Part shown: positions 53,980 to 64,000 of the stretch, one piece after another | How the letters are laid out: each line of letters starts with the position of its first letter | Position numbering within the stretch: position 1 is the stretch's first letter | Assembly: GCF_027622875.1 (NCBI RefSeq) | Contig: NZ_JAPZVP010000008.1 | Coordinates: forward strand, 104,518 to 168,517 | DNA: 64,000 nucleotides | Direction: 5' to 3' | From: Glycomyces luteolus | Lineage (GTDB): Bacteria; Actinomycetota; Actinomycetes; Mycobacteriales; Micromonosporaceae | Translations under genes and position numbers: made by a program | Notes under the pieces: model-generated | The model's input: only the letters and a program-made list of their open reading frames with translations | Database searches by the model: none | What the model was told of the DNA's origin: nothing

Positions 53980-55441
53980 TTACGCGACGAGCGCCTGTGC
54001 GTTCGATTCGACCGGCGCCGGAAGCGCCGTCTGGCCCCCGAGGAAGCGGTGCGCCGCGGCGGCCGCGGCGCGGCCTTCGGCGATCGCCCACACGATGAGG
54101 GACGCTCCACGATGGGCGTCGCCCGCGACGAACACGCCCGGCGCGTCCGTCTGCCAGTCCTCGCCGCAGTCGATCACGTTGCGCCGCGAGCGCTCGATCC
54201 CGAACTGCCGCAGCAGCGGCTGGTCCTCGGTGCCCGCGAAGCCGATCGCCAGCAGCACGAGGTCCGCGGGAACGATCTGCTCGGTGCCCTCGACGGGGAT
54301 GATGTCGCGGCGGCCCTGGGACTTGTCGACCCGGACCTCGCTGAAGCGCATCTGGCGCACGTGCCCGTGCTCGTCGCCGATGAACTCGGCGGCCGCGGAC
54401 GCGTAGTTGCGCTCCCCGCCCTCCTCGTGCGCCGGGTAGTTGCGCACGATGACGGGCCAGGTCGGCCACGGGTCCTTGCCCGCGTCGCGGGCCTCCGGCG
54501 GGGTCGGGTACAGGTCGAGCTGGCGCACCGAGGCCGCGCCCTGCCGGTGGGCCACGCCCAGGCAGTCCGCGCCGGTGTCGCCGCCGCCGATGATGACGAC
54601 GTGCTTGCCCTTGGCGTCGATCGGCGCGAACGGGGCCTTGCCCGCGACCACCTGGTTGGCGCCCACGAGGTGCTCCATCGCCTGGTGGATGCCCGCGAGC
54701 TCGCGGCCCGGCTGCTCCGTCTCGCGCCCTTCGAGCGCGCCCACGGCCAGGATCACCGCGTCATGGCGTTCGCGCAGGTCCTCGGCGGTGAGGTCCACCC
54801 CCACGTTCACGTTGCACGCGAACTCGACGCCCTCCGCCTCCATCTGCTCGATGCGGCGGTCGATCTGGTGCTTCTCCAGCTTGAAGTCCGGGATGCCGTA
54901 GCGCAGCAGGCCGCCGGGCGCGTCGTCGCGCTCGTAGACCGTGACCGCGTGGCCCGCGCGGGCCAGCTGCTGCGCCGCCGCCAGGCCCGCCGGGCCCGAG
55001 CCGACCACCGCGACGGACTTGCCGCTGGACAGCTCGGCCGGCTGCGGCCGGACGTTCGCGTCGTCGAACGCGCGGTCGATGATCTCGACCTCGATGTTCT
55101 TGATGGTCACCGGGTCGTCCCCGATGCCCAGCACGCACGCCGCCTCGCACGGGGCCGGGCACAGCCGCCCGGTGAACTCCGGGAAGTTGTTCGTCGCGTG
55201 CAGCTGCTCGATCGCCGCGCCCCACCGGCCCGTGCGGGCCAGGTCGTTCCACTCGGGAATCCGGTTCCCCAGCGGGCAGCCGTTGTGGCAGAACGGGATA
55301 CCGCAGTCCATGCACCGCGAGGCCTGCGCCGTGACGAGGTCCTTGGAGGTGCGGGTGTAGACCTCGCGGTTGTCGAGGATGCGCACCGGCACGGGGCGCT
55401 TCTTCGGCACCGCGCGGCCGTGCTCGAGGAATCCGCTCGGA

Positions 55442-55449
<8 letters not shown>
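53980..55449 (-). CDS. gltD: Glutamate synthase (NADPH) small subunit
   Basis: The 489-residue flavoprotein passes electrons from NADPH to the large subunit. It has the N-terminal iron-sulfur cysteines (CMDCGIPFCHNGCPLGNR and RLCPAPCEAAC), the FAD-binding GSGPAGLAAAQQLARAG and the NADPH-binding GGGDTGADCLGVA. The ATG at 55449 overlaps the gltB stop by 8 nt, so the subunits are coupled. A strong terminator follows. Confidence 0.96.
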
Positions 55450-59953
<4,504 letters not shown>

Positions 59954-60312
59954 CCGTGGCCTCCTTCGTCGTCGAGGGCTCCAGCAGCAGGTGGGGGCGC
60001 GGAGCACTACGGTGTTTCATACGGGACGACGTCGGCCCGAGAGAATGCAAAGTGTCAGACGAGTGTAATGCATCGCTCATCTGATGGACACCATCGTCCT
60101 ACGATCCGAGCAGGTGGAGCGGTTTTTCTCACGTGTGCGACGGAAATCGCGCAATCGCTTCGTAATGGCCGCGTAACGCATCCGTACGGGTGGGACAGTC
60201 GGCGCGAGCCGGTGGCGGCCGGTGGTTAGAGTGAACCCATATTTCGCACGGTGCCCACCCCCCCGTGCAGGGACTCCCCCTCCACAGTACGTTCGCAAGG
60301 AGCAATGCACCA
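59954..60312. other. Divergent intergenic region between gltB and the proline-rich protein gene
   Basis: No gene is seen in these 359 nt. A TAGAGT box at 60227-60232 is a candidate -10 for the rightward gene. AAGGAGG (59960-59966) is the gltB ribosome site. A mini-frame of three codons at 60305-60316 overlaps the 60313 ATG as ATGA and is probably not meaningful. No clear nitrogen-control (GlnR) box was recognised by eye. Confidence 0.5.
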
Positions 60313-61323
60313 ATGAGCTATCCCCCGCCCCCTGGCTACGGACAGCAGCCGCAGCAGCCGGGCTTCCCGCCGCAGCAGGGCGGGTACGCGCCCCAGCCGC
60401 CGCAGCAGCCCTACGGCCAGCCGTCCCAGCCCGGTTACGGCGCCCCGCAGCAGCCCGGCTACGGCGCCGCACCCCAGCAGCCCGGCTACCCGCCCCAGCA
60501 GCCGGGAAACCCGTACGGCCCGCCCCCCATGCCCCCGGGCGGCGGTGGCGGAGGCGGCTTCGGCAACTTCGCCAAGGAGACCGGCAAGGGCATCCTCTGG
60601 CGCGTCCTCGCCGCGGTCGCGGTCCTCCTCATCGGCGGCATCGTCGTGGTCGTGAAGATGCTCGGCGGCGACAGCGCCAGCGAGGCGCTCGACGAGCTCG
60701 ACGACTCGAAGCTCAAGCCCAGCGCCGCCGAGGGCGATTGCATGATCCAGGACTGGGAGTCCAGCGACACCACGCTCGACGACCCGACCGACAGCTTGAT
60801 CGTCCCCTGCGACGACCCCACGGCGTTCTGGACCATCACCGCGGTCGACGACTCGATCGACACCGAGACCGACGCCCTGGGCGACGTGGCCGACTTCACC
60901 GAGTTCACCACGATGTGCGGCGAGGAGATCCTCACCCGCACCCCCGGCCAGCTGTGGAAGGACTTCTACTACATCTACACGATGGGCGACTACTACATCG
61001 ACTACGCCTTCTGCCTGGAGGCGATCGACAAGGCCGACGCCAACGGGCAGACGCCGCGCACCCCGGACGTCGGCCAGTGCTTCAACGACGCCGACGACTG
61101 GTACACCGTCGACTGCGGCGCGGCCGACGCGTACTACGAGGTCACCGACGTCCTCCTGGTCGACCCGCCCGCGGTCATGACCGAGAACGAGGTCTACAAC
61201 CGCACCACCGAGTGCACCGGCGGCGACTCGTACACGTGGTTGAACCAGAAGTCCACCGACACGATCGACATCGACACCAGCGACAACCCGGTCACCGCGA
61301 TCTACTGCTACACCACCCTGTAG
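60313..61323 (+). CDS. Proline-rich single-pass membrane protein (LppU-like), copy 1
   Basis: The 336-residue protein has a cytoplasmic N-terminal tail of PQQPGYG-type repeats (about 1-85), one membrane helix (VLAAVAVLLIGGIVVVV, about 100-120) and an external domain with seven or so cysteines in two repeated halves, each with a GDC/GQC start and an F/YC end. It resembles actinobacterial LppU/SCO3897-type proteins of unknown function. AAGGAG precedes the ATG by 10 nt. A shorter relative lies next door. Confidence 0.8.
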   Translation: MSYPPPPGYGQQPQQPGFPPQQGGYAPQPPQQPYGQPSQPGYGAPQQPGYGAAPQQPGYPPQQPGNPYGPPPMPPGGGGGGGFGNFAKETGKGILWRVLAAVAVLLIGGIVVVVKMLGGDSASEALDELDDSKLKPSAAEGDCMIQDWESSDTTLDDPTDSLIVPCDDPTAFWTITAVDDSIDTETDALGDVADFTEFTTMCGEEILTRTPGQLWKDFYYIYTMGDYYIDYAFCLEAIDKADANGQTPRTPDVGQCFNDADDWYTVDCGAADAYYEVTDVLLVDPPAVMTENEVYNRTTECTGGDSYTWLNQKSTDTIDIDTSDNPVTAIYCYTTL

Positions 61324-61341
61324 CCGCGAGACCGACCATTG

Positions 61342-61373
61342 AGGGCCGTCCCCGTCCGGGGGCGGCCCTTTTT
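61342..61373 (+). terminator. Intrinsic terminator
   Basis: A 12-bp GC stem with one G-T pair (61342-61353 with 61358-61369), loop GTCC, followed by a run of T to 61373. It lies 18 nt after the proline-rich protein gene. Confidence 0.85.
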
Positions 61374-61533
61374 CGGTGCTGCGGCACCGATTTGTCGCAC
61401 ACCCGCACTGTGAACAGTGGTGATTCGAACGCTTGCGGAGACATGTGGGAGGAGGACGTCGCGCGGGAGCAATATGATGGAACCCAAGCGCATCCTTGAC
61501 GCCCTCGAGCCCGGCCACGCGACGGAGAACCCC

Positions 61534-62313
61534 ATGACCTATCCCCCGCCGAACCCCTACGACCCCAACCAGTCGCCTGGATACGGCCAGCCCTCCGCAC
61601 CTCAGCACTACACGACCGACGCCGACCCGTACTCCCGCCCTGACCCGTACAGCCCCGGCGCCGGCTACCAGACCGCCCCGAGCCACCCGAGCAGCGCCCC
61701 GCCCGGGCAGCCCTACTCCCCTGGACCCGCGTACGCGCAGACCGGCGGCTACCAGCCCCCGGCCGGGCCTCCCGGCGGCGCCTTCCAGCCCGGGCAGGCC
61801 GCGCCCCCGCCGCCCCGCGGGAACTCGAACACGCCGCTCCTCATCACCCTCGTCGTCATCGCCATCGCCGTCATCGGCGGCGGGATCATGGTCGGCATCA
61901 GCATGAGCGGCGGCGACGACCCCGAACCGGAGAAGACCAGCGCCGCCGCTGAGACGACCGAGGCCGCCGAGGAGACCAGCGAGGCCGCGCCCACCGGCGA
62001 GGAGGAGACGACGGCCGAGGGCGAATCGGTCTACCGCGTTCCCGCCGAAGGCGAGTGCCTCGAGAACAACCAGGCGGGCTTCTACGTCGTCGACTGCGCC
62101 GCCGAGACCGCCTACTGGGAAGTCCTCAAGGTCGTGCAGAGCCCCGCCGACCCCGAGCCGACCGACCCGGCCCACTCGGTCGCGGCCGCCGACGCCTGCG
62201 CCGGTACCGGCAACACCAACTACTACTACACGGACACCGCGATCGCGGCCGGCCGCGACTGGGACCCCGAGATCGACTCGATCACCGCGGTCTACTGCGT
62301 GAAGGAAGTCTAG
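61534..62313 (+). CDS. Proline-rich single-pass membrane protein (LppU-like), copy 2
   Basis: The 259-residue paralogue starts MTYPPPNPYDPNQSPGYG, with a Pro/Tyr/Gln-rich tail (to about 105), a membrane helix (LLITLVVIAIAVIGGGIMVG), a Thr/Glu-rich spacer and an external domain with four cysteines (GECL, VDCAA, DACAG, VYCV). It matches one half of the external region of copy 1. GGAG at 61525-61528 supports the ATG at 61534. Further in-frame ATGs at 61474 and 61477 are less likely. Confidence 0.8.
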   Translation: MTYPPPNPYDPNQSPGYGQPSAPQHYTTDADPYSRPDPYSPGAGYQTAPSHPSSAPPGQPYSPGPAYAQTGGYQPPAGPPGGAFQPGQAAPPPPRGNSNTPLLITLVVIAIAVIGGGIMVGISMSGGDDPEPEKTSAAAETTEAAEETSEAAPTGEEETTAEGESVYRVPAEGECLENNQAGFYVVDCAAETAYWEVLKVVQSPADPEPTDPAHSVAAADACAGTGNTNYYYTDTAIAAGRDWDPEIDSITAVYCVKEV

Positions 62314-62385
62314 GAAGACCCGCGGAAGGCGCTGCGCCGCATTCGGACCCGACGGGCGCGCACCTCCGCGGGCTAGGATCGGGCC

Positions 62386-63333
62386 ATGCCCGTCACCACG
62401 ATCGAACTCGACCGGTTCGAGGCCTCCAGGCCCCGCCTGGAGGCCATCGCCTACCGCCTCCTCGGCTCGGCGGGCGAAGCCGAGGACGCCGTCCAGGAGG
62501 TCTTCCTGCGCTGGCAGGCGACCGACCGCGACCGCATCGAGGTGCCCGAGGCGTGGCTGACGAAGGTGCTCACCAACCTGTGCCTCAACCAGCTCACCTC
62601 CGCGCGGGCCCGACGCGAGACCTATGTGGGCGAATGGCTGCCGGAGCCGCTGTTCGCGGGCGACCCGATGCTCGGCCCGGCCGACACCGCCGAGCAGCGC
62701 GAATCCGTGTCCTTCGCGATGCTCACCCTCATGGAGCGGCTGACCCCTGCCGAGCGCGGCGTGTACGTGCTGCGCGAGGCCTTCGACTACCCGCACCGCG
62801 AGATCGCCGAGTTCCTCGACCTCACTGAGGCCTCGAGCCAGCAGATCTACCACCGCGCGAAGAAGCACCTCGCGGACGGCAAGGCCCGCAAGGAGATCGA
62901 CGAGGCCGACGCCCGCCGCATCGTCGAGGAGTTCCTGGCCGCCGCCACCGGCGGCTCGGTCGCGCCGCTGGTGCAGCTGCTCACCGAGAACGCCGTCTCG
63001 ATCGGCGACGGCGGCGGCAAGGTCCCGGCCCGAACCAAGCCGTTCCAAGGCGCGACCGCGGTCGCGAAGTTCCTGTGGGGCCTGTTCCGGCCCGCCCAGG
63101 CCAAGCGCGCCATCGTCGGCGGCTCGCCCGAGGTCTACGCCTGGACCGCCAATGGCGAGCCCGCGGCGGTCGCCGTCCTCGACGGCCGCGTCATCGGCGT
63201 CATGTGCCTGGAGGTCGGCGAGGACGGCATCATCGCCTTCCGCAACCAGGTCAACCCCGACAAGCTCGCACGCGCTAACGCGCAGTGGGCCGCGGTCGAT
63301 CACGGCGAACCGCTCCTGGTCGCCGCCTTCTAA
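62386..63333 (+). CDS. ECF41-type RNA polymerase sigma factor (SigJ-like)
   Basis: The 315-residue protein has sigma region 2 (YRLLGSAGEAEDAVQEVFLRWQ), region 4 (LTPAERGVYVLREAFDYPHREIA) and a C-terminal SnoaL-like domain. The ECF41 signatures are present: WLPEPL in the linker, DGGGKV and NPDKL in the C-terminus. This extension controls the factor in place of an anti-sigma protein. ATG follows TAGGAT (62374-62379) by 6 nt, a leaderless start. The usual ECF41 partner, an oxidoreductase, is next. Confidence 0.93.
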   Translation: MPVTTIELDRFEASRPRLEAIAYRLLGSAGEAEDAVQEVFLRWQATDRDRIEVPEAWLTKVLTNLCLNQLTSARARRETYVGEWLPEPLFAGDPMLGPADTAEQRESVSFAMLTLMERLTPAERGVYVLREAFDYPHREIAEFLDLTEASSQQIYHRAKKHLADGKARKEIDEADARRIVEEFLAAATGGSVAPLVQLLTENAVSIGDGGGKVPARTKPFQGATAVAKFLWGLFRPAQAKRAIVGGSPEVYAWTANGEPAAVAVLDGRVIGVMCLEVGEDGIIAFRNQVNPDKLARANAQWAAVDHGEPLLVAAF

Positions 63334-63425
63334 CCCCATGTGATCCGCTTCATGGTCAAGACCTGTCAGGAATCCGAGGGCCGCCCGGTTCAAGTGGCGA
63401 ACCCGAATCAGACAGGAGCAAGACC

Positions 63426-64000
63426 ATGCAGCACCGCATCATCGTCCTCGGCGCCGGCTACACCGGTGCCAGCGCCGCCGGCCGCCTCGCGCGGAAGCTG
63501 CGCCCCGAGGACGTCAGCATCACCCTGGTCAACGCCGAGCCGGACTTCGTGGAGCGGGTCCGGATGCACCAGGTGGCCACCGGCCAAGACCTGAAGGTGC
63601 GTCCGCTCGCGGACATGCTGAAGGGCACCGGCGTCGAACTTCGGCTGGCCAAGGTGACGGCGGTGGACGCCGACCGCAAGACCGTGGCCGTCCTCGACGC
63701 GGACGGCGCCGACGAGCTCGCCTACGACACGCTCGTCTACGCCCTCGGCAGCCGCTGGAACGACATGGGCGTCCCCGGCACCGCCGAGCACGCCTACGAG
63801 ATCGCGAGCCGCCCCGGCGCCCTGAAGCTCCGGGAGCGCTTGGCCCGCATGGACGCCGGGCTGCCCGTCGTGGTCGTCGGCGGCGGCCTCACCGGCGTCG
63901 AGGCGGTCACCGAGATCGCCGAGGCCCGGCCCGACCTGGACGTGTCGATCGCCGTCCGCAGCGGCTTCGGCGACTGGCTCTCGCCCAAGGGCCGCGACCA
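63426..64000 (+). CDS. FAD-dependent oxidoreductase (NADH dehydrogenase-like), cut by the window end
   Basis: The visible 191 residues begin MQHRIIVLGAGYTGASAAGRLARKL, an FAD-binding Rossmann motif, and include a second dinucleotide motif, VVVVGGGLTGVEAVTEIAE. It is similar to NDH-2-like pyridine nucleotide-disulfide oxidoreductases. GGAG lies 7 nt before the ATG. ECF41 factors usually control an adjacent gene of the oxidoreductase or carboxymuconolactone decarboxylase type, which fits here. The substrate is unknown. Confidence 0.88.
   Translation, partial: MQHRIIVLGAGYTGASAAGRLARKLRPEDVSITLVNAEPDFVERVRMHQVATGQDLKVRPLADMLKGTGVELRLAKVTAVDADRKTVAVLDADGADELAYDTLVYALGSRWNDMGVPGTAEHAYEIASRPGALKLRERLARMDAGLPVVVVGGGLTGVEAVTEIAEARPDLDVSIAVRSGFGDWLSPKGRD

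Noticed and set aside
60305-60316. Three-codon upstream frame overlapping the proline-rich protein start
   Set aside because: The ribosome site is only 2 nt from this ATG but 10 nt from the real one, so the overlap is probably chance.
60226-63393. 1055-codon open frame on the minus strand
   Set aside because: Spans the antisense of three well-supported genes and crosses a terminator; no family features.

Overview
The window is high-GC DNA (roughly 70%) from an actinobacterium. The gene families fit a soil or plant-associated, Glycomyces-like actinomycete: LacI-controlled secreted glycosidases with discoidin-type domains, an ECF41 sigma factor, LppU-like proline-rich membrane proteins and a YkoE-type thiamine transporter. 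GTG and TTG starts are common, and several genes have a TANNNT box 6-7 nt before the start codon, as in actinobacterial leaderless promoters. The genus is a guess. The window has no rRNA, tRNA, CRISPR array or intact insertion sequence.

Layout. 1-1585: an MFS exporter (partial) divergent from its likely HxlR regulator. 1599-2387: an inositol-monophosphatase-family enzyme. 2553-16932: a carbohydrate locus. One leftward block of seven tightly packed genes (15643 to 2553) encodes a 1363-residue secreted multi-domain glycosidase, a discoidin-GH43 enzyme, a DUF1680/GH127-like enzyme with an inserted LamG domain, a sugar-binding lipoprotein, two ABC permeases and a cytosolic GH127. A divergent LacI regulator faces it across a promoter region with paired palindromes. 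The content points to uptake of L-arabinofuranose-rich plant glycans: outer chains are trimmed outside the cell, an oligosaccharide is imported, and GH127 finishes the job inside. 16999-21136: an ltrA remnant, tag, a GNAT, a methyltransferase, an intradiol-dioxygenase-like lipoprotein and a glyoxalase-like protein. 21196-25691: a TetR regulator divergent from a two-gene heterodimeric ABC exporter with one degenerate ATP site. 25920-26540: an MBL-fold hydrolase. 26610-29597: a thiamine/HMP ECF transporter (YkoE-YkoD-YkoC type) behind a TPP riboswitch. 29716-38137: an MGMT-like protein, a DUF1349 protein, a RecQ helicase fused to a phosphoribosyltransferase domain, paired SGNH esterases, a DUF4287-like gene whose stop codon appears lost, an EamA permease and a lipoprotein.

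38282-44652: a beta-galactosidase, its LacI regulator, a CsbD protein and a GH43 enzyme, with LacI-type operators at both glycosidase genes. 44689-51479: a GNAT, a sulfotransferase and two tandem paralogous acyltransferases with C-terminal SGNH domains, duplicated together with flanking DNA. 51512-59953: acyl-CoA thioesterase II, pyruvate kinase and glutamate synthase (gltBD). 60313-64000: two proline-rich single-pass membrane proteins, an ECF41 sigma factor and a flavoprotein oxidoreductase (partial) that is its likely partner.

No wholly new system is evident. The most unusual items are the arabinofuranoside operon with its modular architecture and paired operators, the RecQ-phosphoribosyltransferase fusion, the TetR/heterodimeric exporter switch, the stop-less DUF4287 gene, and an unassigned intergenic element present twice (30116-30162 and 38202-38246).
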